From NCBI GenBank assembly GCA_001873105.1, contig MNYN01000049.1, positions 1-35,409 on the forward strand: a stretch of DNA of 35,409 nt. Direction: 5' to 3'. The position numbers and the translations under genes were made by a program. The notes under the pieces are model-generated. The model was not told where the DNA came from and did no database searches. It saw only the letters and a program-made list of their open reading frames with translations. This DNA comes from Flavobacteriaceae bacterium CG2_30_34_30. GTDB lineage: Bacteria > Bacteroidota > Bacteroidia > Flavobacteriales > Flavobacteriaceae. Shown piece after piece: positions 1 through 6,163 of the stretch; position 1 is the stretch's first letter; the number at the start of each line of letters is the position of its first letter.

Positions 1-1
1 C

Positions 2-64
2 AATGCACATAGAATAGAAATTAAAGGAGAGTCTATGCGTAAAAAAATGAAAAATAATCACTAA
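2..64 (+). CDS. istB: IS21-like helper ATPase IstB, C-terminal 20 residues (partial)
   Basis: The frame starting at base 2 is open from the window edge to the TAA at 62-64 and reads NAHRIEIKGESMRKKMKNNH. From memory, the AHRIxxKGESMRKK pattern is the usual C-terminal tail of IstB, the AAA+ ATPase that helps the IS21 transposase IstA choose its target. The ATPase core, Walker motifs and the upstream istA are outside the window. The short length limits confidence, but the position just inside repeat blocks of an IS end agrees with the call. Confidence 0.6.
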   Translation, partial: NAHRIEIKGESMRKKMKNNH

Positions 65-107
65 TTTTAACTTCAAATGAATCGATTTTGAGCAATTACT
101 TTGCTAT

Positions 108-147
108 GCTCACTTTCATCCGCCGCAAGTGGCTCACTTTGTCCGCC
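108..147. repeat. Tandem repeat blocks at the IS21-family tip
   Basis: Two copies of a roughly 16-bp block (108-123 and 132-147) share GCTCACTTT and a CCGC tail, and their starts are 24 bp apart. They are best read as transposase-binding repeats. The stop codon that ends the integrase fragment (134-136) lies inside the second copy. Confidence 0.6.
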
Positions 148-679
148 CTATCCAGTAGTGAATAAAATCTCTATGAAAACCTAAATCAATATCTTCAAAG
201 CGATATTTAGTGTCTTTGTGCGTTTCAAATTCTTTTAAAATATTTAGAGTGGTTTTGTAGTTGTTAATCGACCTGGCCTTAATGGGTTTTCCATTATAAT
301 GAATTTTATGTGCGTTCTCGGTAAATGCTTCTATCCAGTCCACAAAATATATTTTGTGGGTTTCATTTTTTTCCACTCTTCCAAAAAACCTTTGAACAGT
401 TTCTTTTAACCATTTACCTGAAATATGCTTTTTGTTATTGTAGTCAGTATTATAATTATCAATAATAAATCTTTCTAACCCTTCTAATTGATTGTTTAAA
501 AAGTCTTTATTATTGATTTTAGTTTTTGCTTTTATTCTTTGTTTGTTATCAGACCAATCATTAAATTGCACACTTATCCCAGTTCTTGTTTTTTGGTCAA
601 TTCGTTTACTATCCCAAAATCGAACATATACGCTTGAGTACTTATTCTTGCCTTTTACTATAAAATATTTTACATTCAA
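134..679 (-). pseudogene. Tyrosine recombinase/integrase fragment, truncated by the IS
   Basis: This 181-residue frame holds only the N-terminal half of a Bacteroidota phage-type integrase. Residues 1-90 resemble the arm DNA-binding domain (VYVRFWDSKRIDQKTRTGISV, then a W and a lysine-rich stretch). Residues about 105-175 resemble the SAM-like core-binding domain (FVDWIEAF, ARSINNYKTTLNIL, DIDLGFHRDFIHYW). The catalytic domain with the R-H-R-Y residues is absent. Family members are typically about 400 residues. The frame runs from HYW into the IS end and stops there, so the last 5 or so residues are encoded by the IS. The IS insertion is the likely cause of the truncation. The remnant may have driven integration of an island now outside or lost from the window. 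Confidence 0.75.
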
Positions 680-680
680 A

Positions 681-700
681 TTTTGCCGATATTTTGCCGA
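681..700. repeat. Direct repeat TTTTGCCGA x2 at the integrase start
   Basis: TTTTGCCGA occurs at 681-689 and again at 692-700, 11 bp start to start, immediately before the integrase start codon. One helical turn between identical 9-mers is typical of adjacent protein-binding sites. Arm-type integrase sites or autoregulation are possible roles. No function is shown by the sequence alone. Confidence 0.5.
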
Positions 701-830
701 AAGATAGTTAATTTATCTTAATTCAATGCAATCTTAGTTAACTAAGAAAATGAATAAATAAAATTTAAATAATTAAGTAATAGAAGATTATAAGGCTATA
801 ATTGAAGTAAGTTTTAGTTTAAATTTAATT

Positions 831-844
831 CGGTCACTTCCACC
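831..844 (+). other. Possible tRNA 3'-end remnant / attachment-site scar
   Basis: CGGTCACTTCCACC looks like the last part of a tRNA (T-stem end, a 7-base acceptor strand CACTTCC, discriminator A, then CC). An intrinsic terminator follows at 858-885 with no plus-strand gene in front of it. A nearby integrase makes a tRNA-targeted attachment site plausible. No other tRNA arm is present here, so this is only a suggestion. Confidence 0.2.
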
Positions 845-857
845 TTGAGTACAAAGT

Positions 858-885
858 CTCAGCTTTTAAGTTGAGGCTTTTTTTT
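858..885 (+). terminator. Orphan intrinsic terminator
   Basis: CTCAGCTT at 858-865 pairs with AAGTTGAG at 868-875 (one G-T pair), followed by GC and an eight-T run. It would stop plus-strand transcription, yet no plus-strand gene precedes it. It may belong to a lost gene such as a tRNA. Confidence 0.6.
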
Positions 886-954
886 GGTTGAAGATTGCAG
901 ATTAAATGTAAATAGCAACACCAGTATCAATCTTATATGTATAAAAGTTTTCAA
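859..954 (-). pseudogene. Decayed copy of the signal-peptide start of the 959-1729 gene
   Basis: Positions 895-953 match 1670-1728 at 56 of 59 bases. In the intact gene that segment encodes the first 20 residues, a signal peptide. In this copy the ATG has become TTG. The frame still reads KTFIHIRLILVLLFTFNLQ, then runs through the terminator region and stops at 859-861. The copy lies directly behind the stop codon of the intact gene. It is either the 5' end of a deleted tandem paralogue or a short segmental duplication. Confidence 0.65.
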
Positions 955-958
955 AACC

Positions 959-1729
959 TTATTGTTTGATAAATCTCAATATTTGCTTATGTCCGTCTTT
1001 ATTTGTAATATTTAAAAAGTAAATGCCACTTTTTAAATGACTTACATTAATTGAAATATTGGAATTAACTACATCCTTGATTTCAGTTGGCACCAACTTT
1101 CCACTTATATCAAACACATAAACAGTTAAATTTTTAAAAGAAGTATTTTGGTTTTGAACTGTTAAGGTGTTTTTTACCGGATTGGGATACACAGAAAACG
1201 GAATATCCATAAATGCACCAATTGACAATATTTGGTCACCATAGATAGCTTCATCGCCCCTTATGTTTGTAATAACCAAAGTTTTTTCACTTCCATTTGT
1301 TGTAATGTTATAGGGAAAAGGGTCTTCTAAATGATTATTATTACTATCAGAAAAGAATCCAAAGTAAACCCCTTCAAAAATACTATTATCCTGTATATCA
1401 CATCCTAATAAAGTTATTGCCGAATTCAGAATGGTAAAATTTTGATTAGAATCATATTCTAAATTACCAAAAAATAAATTACAAACATTTGTTTCAAAAT
1501 CATTGCTTGAATTTTCATAAAAAGTTAATCCAACAAATTCAACCTCAGCATTTGAAGGTGGAAAATAATCACTATTTTCTATAATTACTTTCTGTAAATA
1601 CCAATCATTTTCAAAAAGTTGTGGGTCTTGGGCGTAAAGACTGGAGGTTTGCTGATTTAGGATTGTATATTGCAGATTAAAAGTAAATAGCAACACCAGT
1701 ACCAATCTTATATGTATAAAAATTTTCAT
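959..1729 (-). CDS. Secreted protein with T9SS type A sorting domain
   Basis: The protein has 256 residues. A hydrophobic signal sequence is followed by a probable cleavage near residue 34 (SLYAQ). Residues about 38-165 form a single beta-rich domain (NDWYLQKVIIENSDYFPPSNAEVEFVG, with cysteines in VCNLFF and LLGCDI). I have seen this domain type in multicopy flavobacterial secreted proteins of unknown role. Residues about 178-256 are a C-terminal sorting domain: YPNPVKNTLTV, VFDISGKLV, LKSGIYFLNI and a basic end. Such domains direct export across the outer membrane by the type IX system, usually with cell-surface attachment. The gene faces away from the HupE-like gene. Its 5' end is duplicated downstream of its stop. 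Substrate and role are unknown. Confidence 0.8.
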   Translation of the reverse strand: MKIFIHIRLVLVLLFTFNLQYTILNQQTSSLYAQDPQLFENDWYLQKVIIENSDYFPPSNAEVEFVGLTFYENSSNDFETNVCNLFFGNLEYDSNQNFTILNSAITLLGCDIQDNSIFEGVYFGFFSDSNNNHLEDPFPYNITTNGSEKTLVITNIRGDEAIYGDQILSIGAFMDIPFSVYPNPVKNTLTVQNQNTSFKNLTVYVFDISGKLVPTEIKDVVNSNISINVSHLKSGIYFLNITNKDGHKQILRFIKQ

Positions 1730-1789
1730 AACTAAATGTTTTATTTCAACAAAATACCATTAAAGATAAAAAAAACAACTCACATTTAG

Positions 1790-1797
1790 TAACTTTG
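1790..1797 (+). promoter_or_regulatory. Bacteroidota -7 element TAACTTTG before the HupE-like gene
   Basis: TAACTTTG fits TAnnTTTG exactly and lies 23 bp before the ATG at 1821. No good TTTG box is found 19-20 bp upstream, so only the -7 half is supported. Confidence 0.45.
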
Positions 1798-1820
1798 ATT
1801 AAAATAAACACCATTCCCTA

Positions 1821-2402
1821 ATGACTGAATTTTGGATTTTCTTTAAAATGGGCTTATACCACGTTGTAAATTGGCAAGCCTATACACACATACTATTTCT
1901 GGTAGTACTTGCTGCTGCATATAATTTTAATATGTGGAAACGGTTGCTAGTTTTGATAACATTAATCACTTTAGGATTTTTGTTGTCTTTACTTATGGTT
2001 TCTTATGGGGTTATCCACGTAAGTATAGGATTGGTAGGATTCCTCATTGCTGCAACGATACTTGTTGGGGCACTTTTTAATATTTTTACGGCAGGCAAAG
2101 AAAAACAACGAGAAAAAATGGGACTTTGGTTTGCATTCGCGCTGTTTTTTGGCCTTTTACGCGGGTTGGCGTTTGCACCACATTTTAATGCTTCGGTAGG
2201 GCAAAGAAATAAAATGTTGCCTTCACTAGAAGTTGCTTTAGGTATAGAAGCAGGACAACTACTTGTTGTTTTGATTGTATTAATTCTTGCCTTTTTGCTT
2301 CAAACCCTTTTCAGGTTTAACAAGCGCGATTGGATTTTGGTTATTTCTTCGATAGTTCTAGGATTAGCAATCCCTTTGTTACTTGCCAATTGGATTTTTT
2401 AG
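1821..2402 (+). CDS. HupE/UreJ-like membrane protein, motif-degenerate
   Basis: This 193-residue protein has about six membrane segments and follows the layout of the flavobacterial HupE/UreJ family (N-terminal GLYHVVNWQAYTHILFL; FTAGK near 90; FRFNKRDWILVISS near the end). HupE and UreJ are linked to nickel or cobalt entry for hydrogenase and urease, but no such enzymes occur here. Flavobacterial relatives usually read AYDH in the first segment, GHT or GHS in the second, and FGxIHGLGF in the fourth. Here these read AYTH (T22), GFL (F53) and FGLLRGLAF (R114). H14 and H23 remain. These losses would weaken or remove metal binding if those residues are ligands. It is followed by the deaminase after 116 bp. 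Confidence 0.75.
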   Translation: MTEFWIFFKMGLYHVVNWQAYTHILFLVVLAAAYNFNMWKRLLVLITLITLGFLLSLLMVSYGVIHVSIGLVGFLIAATILVGALFNIFTAGKEKQREKMGLWFAFALFFGLLRGLAFAPHFNASVGQRNKMLPSLEVALGIEAGQLLVVLIVLILAFLLQTLFRFNKRDWILVISSIVLGLAIPLLLANWIF

Positions 2403-2459
2403 CTGAAATGTTTGGTAAATTTTTAACGCAGCAACCCATAAATTCAAGAGACAAAACTT

Positions 2460-2467
2460 TACCTTCG
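2460..2467 (+). promoter_or_regulatory. Candidate -7 element for the deaminase-protease pair
   Basis: TACCTTCG differs from TAnnTTTG by one base. A start about 7 bp downstream would give a leader of about 45 nt. That leader holds a small hairpin (TTGTGT 2480-2485 with ACACAA 2491-2496). No upstream TTTG box is visible. Confidence 0.3.
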
Positions 2468-2518
2468 CAGTTAAATTAATTGTGTATTTAACACAAGAAT
2501 GGGTTTATTTTTATAAGA

Positions 2519-2950
2519 ATGCCGCAAAAAAAACAACGTAAATACGATATTGCCTATATGCGAATGGCAGCAGAATGGGGCAAGCTTTCACATTGCAAAC
2601 GCAAGCAAGTAGGCGCAATCATTGTAAAAGATAAAATGATAATTTCAGACGGCTATAATGGCACCCCTTCCGGTTTTGAAAATTTTTGTGAAGACGAAGC
2701 CGGCTATACAAAATGGTATGTGCTACATGCGGAAGCAAATGCTATTTTAAAAGTTGCTTCCTCCACACAATCTTGTAAAGGGGCAACTTTATACATAACG
2801 ATGTCGCCTTGTAAGGAGTGTAGTAAATTAATTCATCAGGCAGGTATTGTTCGTGTGGTATATCATTTTGCATACAAGGATCACTCCGGATTAGATTTTC
2901 TGGAAAAAGCAGGCGTGCAGTTAGAATATTTGCCTGATTTAGAATCATAA
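2519..2950 (+). CDS. dCMP deaminase-like zinc deaminase
   Basis: The 143-residue protein is a cytidine/deoxycytidylate deaminase-family enzyme that hydrolyses an amino group from a pyrimidine nucleotide, probably dCMP to dUMP. The zinc site is complete: H70-A-E72 (E72 the proton shuttle) and P97-C98-x-x-C101. The VGAIIVKDKMIISDGYNGTPSGF segment matches ComEB/dCMP deaminases. It starts at an ATG at 2519; the stop precedes the protease ATG by one base (2952), so the two genes are very likely co-transcribed. The pairing of this deaminase with an S41 protease is frequent in Flavobacteriia and probably reflects shared transcription rather than a joint reaction. Confidence 0.88.
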   Translation: MPQKKQRKYDIAYMRMAAEWGKLSHCKRKQVGAIIVKDKMIISDGYNGTPSGFENFCEDEAGYTKWYVLHAEANAILKVASSTQSCKGATLYITMSPCKECSKLIHQAGIVRVVYHFAYKDHSGLDFLEKAGVQLEYLPDLES

Positions 2951-2951
2951 A

Positions 2952-4538
2952 ATGGGATATTCAAAAAAATATTTGCCTTTATTACTTGGTGTTGCTATTG
3001 CGATAGGGGTTTTTATTGGCGGAAAATTAAATTTTGGAGATACTACCGAAAAATTATTTGCCACCAATTCCAAAAAAGACAAACTCAACAGGCTTATAGA
3101 TTATATCGATTATGAGTATGTGGATAAGGTAAATACCGACAGTATTGTTGACGTTACCGTTAATGCCATTCTCAAAAATCTAGACCCACATTCGGTTTAT
3201 ATTCCTCAAAGTGATTATGAATCTTTAGCCGATGATATGCGTGGCAAATTTATGGGAATTGGCGTAAGTTTTTATATTTACAACGATACGGTTTCTGTTA
3301 TTTCTGCCATAGAAGGAGGTCCGGCAGGCATCGCTGGAATTCGTGGAGGAGATCGAATTTTATATGCAAACAACAAACCTTTATTTGGTGAAAACAGTGA
3401 AAGAGATAGCATAACATCAACCTTAAAAGGGCCTTTAAACTCCAAAGTACATTTAAAAGTATTTCGAAAAGGGGAAAAGGAGCTATTAAATTTTAAGCTT
3501 ACAAGAAAAGTGGTTCCCATTGTAAGTGTGGATGCTTCCTTTAAAATTACCGAAACTCTTGGATACATTAAAGTAAATCGCTTTGCCGAAACTACGTATG
3601 ACGAATTTAAAGATGCTTTAGACGATTTGGTTGATCAAAAAATTACCTCACTGATTTTAGATTTACGGAATAATCCGGGTGGGTATGTCTTTGCTGCGGA
3701 AAAAATGGTAGATGAGTTTTTAAAAAGAGGGTCATTGATTTTAATAACAAAAAATAAATCAGGTAACGAAGAAAAATCAGTTGCCAAACGAAGAGGTCTT
3801 TTTGAAAAGGGTGAAATCTATATTTTAGTAAATGAAAATTCCGCTTCTGCCAGTGAAATTGTTGCCGGTGCGTTACAAGATAATGACAGAGGCGTTATTG
3901 TGGGAAGAAGAACCTACGGAAAAGGGTTGGTACAACGCGAAATGTCACTTGGCGACGGAAGCGCAGTACGATTAACCGTAGCTAGATATTACACCCCAAC
4001 CGGCAGATCCATACAACGCCCCTATACAAATGGTGATCAAAGTTATTTTAATGAATATCTAGAACGGTACAAACATGGCGAATTATTGAGTGCTGATAGT
4101 ATTTCGGTAAATGACTCTTTGCGGTTTGTAACCCCAAAAGGAAAAGTAGTTTACGGCGGCGGAGGCATTATTCCTGATGTATTTGTAGAAAAAGATACGA
4201 GTGAAGAAAATGAAACCCTTAATTATATCCTTCGATCCGGATTTTTAAGCTATTTCATCTTTGAACATTTAGAGAAAAACAGAAAGGATTTTGAAAGCAT
4301 AAAAGCACAGGATTTTGTGAAAAATTATCAAGCAGACAATAAAATAGTAAAAGAATTTTTAGAGTACTCTAAACTAAATGAAACCTCCTTAAACATAAAA
4401 GGATATGATCAAGTTTTAAAAAAATATATAAAAGCCACCTTAGCACAACAACTTTATGGCTCTAATTATTTTGAGCAAATTATCAACCACGACGACCCGA
4501 TGATTAATAAGGTTTTAGAAATAGAATCAAAAAAATAA
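2952..4538 (+). CDS. S41-family C-terminal processing protease
   Basis: The protein has 528 residues. One N-terminal membrane segment (about 7-24) anchors it facing the periplasm. A helical region follows (40-90), then a PDZ domain (about 95-185, KFMGIGVSF and GGPAGIAGIRGGDRIL). The S41 catalytic core runs from about 200 to 360. By comparison with E. coli Prc the Ser-Lys dyad is S299 (within SASASE) and K324 (TYGKG), 25 residues apart as in Prc. The substrate-cradle sequence LILDLRNNPGGY lies at 234-245. The tail past about 370 is an additional C-terminal region common in Bacteroidota members. Proteases of this type trim or degrade periplasmic proteins from their C-terminus. It converges with the small membrane gene at 4543. 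Confidence 0.9.
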   Translation: MGYSKKYLPLLLGVAIAIGVFIGGKLNFGDTTEKLFATNSKKDKLNRLIDYIDYEYVDKVNTDSIVDVTVNAILKNLDPHSVYIPQSDYESLADDMRGKFMGIGVSFYIYNDTVSVISAIEGGPAGIAGIRGGDRILYANNKPLFGENSERDSITSTLKGPLNSKVHLKVFRKGEKELLNFKLTRKVVPIVSVDASFKITETLGYIKVNRFAETTYDEFKDALDDLVDQKITSLILDLRNNPGGYVFAAEKMVDEFLKRGSLILITKNKSGNEEKSVAKRRGLFEKGEIYILVNENSASASEIVAGALQDNDRGVIVGRRTYGKGLVQREMSLGDGSAVRLTVARYYTPTGRSIQRPYTNGDQSYFNEYLERYKHGELLSADSISVNDSLRFVTPKGKVVYGGGGIIPDVFVEKDTSEENETLNYILRSGFLSYFIFEHLEKNRKDFESIKAQDFVKNYQADNKIVKEFLEYSKLNETSLNIKGYDQVLKKYIKATLAQQLYGSNYFEQIINHDDPMINKVLEIESKK

Positions 4539-4542
4539 AGGG

Positions 4543-4746
4543 TTATTTATTTTCTTTAATTTTTCTTTCAATTCTTTTAGAAGTATGCAATATAAGCAGC
4601 AATAAAATAGCACAAATGCAAGCGATAATTGAAATTAAAGCAACAGAACTATCTTTTCCAAGCAAATTAGAAAAGTCTAATACGGTTATATTGTAAGCGA
4701 TTATTGCAACAGCAAGTATTGCTAAAACAAGGGTAAGAATTTTCAT
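4543..4746 (-). CDS. Small two-helix membrane protein, unknown function
   Basis: The 67-residue protein has two hydrophobic segments (about 3-22 and 34-55) and a strongly basic tail (KRIERKIKENK). No known family is recognised. The start lies 16 bp downstream of the MarC-like stop on the same strand, so it probably shares that transcript. The composition and the positive tail fit a real small membrane protein with the tail in the cytoplasm. Confidence 0.6.
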   Translation of the reverse strand: MKILTLVLAILAVAIIAYNITVLDFSNLLGKDSSVALISIIACICAILLLLILHTSKRIERKIKENK

Positions 4747-4762
4747 TTCATTTTCATTTTAA

Positions 4763-5341
4763 TTATGCAAATAATCCCATAATATTTGAGGTAAATAACT
4801 TCACAGCAATCGCTAAAAGAATGACGCCAAATATTTTTCGGATGACACTGATGCCGTTTTCGCCTAAAAATCGAGCTATTTTCCCTGACGATTTCAGAAC
4901 CACATACACAAAGATAATATTAATAATAATGGCAACAATAATATTGATAACTTCATATTCCGCCCTAAGTGAAAGCAAGGTTGTCATGGTACCGGCACCT
5001 GCTATTAATGGAAAAGCAATGGGAACGATAGAGGTTGATTGGACTGTGTCGTCCTTATAAAGTTTGATGCCTAAAATCATTTCGATTGCTAAAAAAAACA
5101 AAACAAAAGCACCTGCAACGGCAAAGGAGTTTACATCTATTCCGATAAGAGTTAAGATTTCTTTTCCTACAAACAGAAAAACAATCATTAATAGTCCAGC
5201 AACAACCGAAGCTTTTTCGCTCTGCACATGACCTACTTTTTTTCGTAAATCAACAATAATAGGAATACTGCCTATAATATCAATAACGGCAAAAAGCACC
5301 ATAGTAACGGTAAACATTTCTTTCCAGTTAAAACCCCACAT
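4763..5341 (-). CDS. MarC-family integral membrane protein
   Basis: The 192-residue protein has six predicted membrane segments, the usual MarC size. Family features are the N-terminal FxVIDIxGSIPI segment and the IPLxAGxGTMTTLLSL-like segment (here IAFPLIAGAGTMTTLLSL, about residues 108-125). MarC proteins were once linked to multiple antibiotic resistance, but that link has been withdrawn and their substrate is unknown. The start ATG lies only 22 bp from a tandem heptamer array. A candidate promoter beyond the array (5473-5480) would place the whole array in the leader. Confidence 0.85.
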   Translation of the reverse strand: MWGFNWKEMFTVTMVLFAVIDIIGSIPIIVDLRKKVGHVQSEKASVVAGLLMIVFLFVGKEILTLIGIDVNSFAVAGAFVLFFLAIEMILGIKLYKDDTVQSTSIVPIAFPLIAGAGTMTTLLSLRAEYEVINIIVAIIINIIFVYVVLKSSGKIARFLGENGISVIRKIFGVILLAIAVKLFTSNIMGLFA

Positions 5342-5363
5342 AGTTGTTATTTATTAAATTTCA

Positions 5364-5453
5364 GTATTCCGTATTCCGTATTCCGTATTCCGTATTCCGT
5401 ATTCCGTATTCCGTATTCCGTGTTCCGTGTTCCGTGTTCCGTGTTCCGTGTTC
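5364..5453. repeat. Tandem heptamer array, 12 full units
   Basis: Eight perfect GTATTCC units (5364-5419) are followed by four perfect GTGTTCC units (5420-5447) and a final GTGTTCA. Units do not mix: one base switches once, in the middle. The array sits between the MarC-family start (22 bp away) and the DUF3109 gene. A second array with the same edges occurs at 29739-29851. Perfect short tandem units are prone to change copy number by slippage. Confidence 0.95.
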
Positions 5454-5472
5454 AACATTCATTTTGAGTGTG

Positions 5473-5480
5473 CAAAATTA
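5473..5480 (-). promoter_or_regulatory. Candidate -7 element for the MarC-family gene
   Basis: On the minus strand the sequence reads TAATTTTG, an exact TAnnTTTG match, followed by CAC. Transcription from it would begin near 5466 and carry the heptamer array in a leader of about 125 nt. No clear TTTG box is found upstream. Confidence 0.4.
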
Positions 5481-5567
5481 GTTATAAAGAATGCATTTAC
5501 ATCCATAAAAGGGAAAAATTAATAGAAAATCCTTGCTGATTCAAGGAAACAAAGAAGTATAATTTTA

Positions 5568-5575
5568 TATCTTTG
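5568..5575 (+). promoter_or_regulatory. -7 element TATCTTTG directly before the DUF3109 gene
   Basis: TATCTTTG fits TAnnTTTG and ends 5 bp before the ATG at 5581. The transcript would begin at or next to the start codon, which means a leaderless or nearly leaderless mRNA. No TTTG box at the proper spacing is visible. Confidence 0.45.
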
Positions 5576-5580
5576 CACCT

Positions 5581-6150
5581 ATGTTTCAAATAGGAAAAAC
5601 CATCGTTTCTGAAGACCTAATCGAAAAAGATTTTGTGTGTAATTTAGGCGCCTGTAAAGGAGAATGTTGCATTGCTGGAGAAGCTGGAGCTCCTTTAGAT
5701 ATAGAAGAAGTAGCAATATTAAGTGCTATTTATAAAGATGTAAAACCTTTTCTTCGTCCAGAAGGCATTGCAGCTATCGAAAAACAAGGCACATCTATCG
5801 TTAGTGATTTTGATGAATTAGAAACAACTCTAGTAGATGGTGCAGAATGTGCTTATGTAACCTTTACAGATAAAGGCATAGCCAGTTGTGGCATTGAAGA
5901 TGCCTTTAATGCCGGAAAATCGCATTTCAGAAAACCCATTTCATGCCATTTATATCCCGTTAGAGTACAAGAATACTCTGAGTTTTCTGCCGTAAATTAC
6001 CATAAATGGGACATTTGTGATGACGCTTGCGTCTTGGGTAAAGAACTTCAAGTGCCTGTTTATAAATTTGTAAAGGATGCTTTAATAAGAAAGTTTGGGG
6101 AGGATTGGTATAAGGAGTTGGAAACTGTTTCAATGACCTTCAAAAAATAA
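5581..6150 (+). CDS. DUF3109-family cysteine-rich protein
   Basis: The 189-residue protein contains nine cysteines: C20, C25, C29 and C30 in the N-terminal cluster CNLGACKGECC, then C90, C103, C122, C146 and C150. The arrangement, with GxCC and a later SCHLYPVRV segment, fits DUF3109, a family related to YkgJ-type zinc or iron-binding proteins. No signal sequence is present, so it should be cytoplasmic. The cysteines suggest a bound metal or cluster, but the reaction is unknown. It is transcribed alone; the sensor-kinase gene converges on it from the right. Confidence 0.8.
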   Translation: MFQIGKTIVSEDLIEKDFVCNLGACKGECCIAGEAGAPLDIEEVAILSAIYKDVKPFLRPEGIAAIEKQGTSIVSDFDELETTLVDGAECAYVTFTDKGIASCGIEDAFNAGKSHFRKPISCHLYPVRVQEYSEFSAVNYHKWDICDDACVLGKELQVPVYKFVKDALIRKFGEDWYKELETVSMTFKK

Positions 6151-6163
6151 AGTTTATATTTTT

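Larger units (their letters stand above)
1..154 (+). mobile_element. 3' end of an IS21-family insertion sequence (left part outside window)
   Basis: The window opens inside an insertion sequence. Positions 2-64 read as the last 20 codons of an IstB-type ATPase. About 45 bp further on, two near-identical blocks lie in tandem: GCTCACTTTCATCCGC at 108-123 and GCTCACTTTGTCCGCC at 132-147. Repeated transposase-binding blocks near the tips are a known feature of IS21-family elements. The element ends near 148-154; a terminal CA at 153-154 would fit the family, but the exact base is uncertain because only one side of the insertion is visible. The insertion separates the integrase fragment at 134-679 from its missing C-terminal half. 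Confidence 0.65.

Noticed and set aside
492-707. Plus-strand frame of 71 codons
   Set aside because: It lies antisense to the integrase fragment and has no promoter or family features; it is a shadow.
5364-5453. CRISPR array
   Set aside because: Units are seven bases without spacers, and no cas gene is present.
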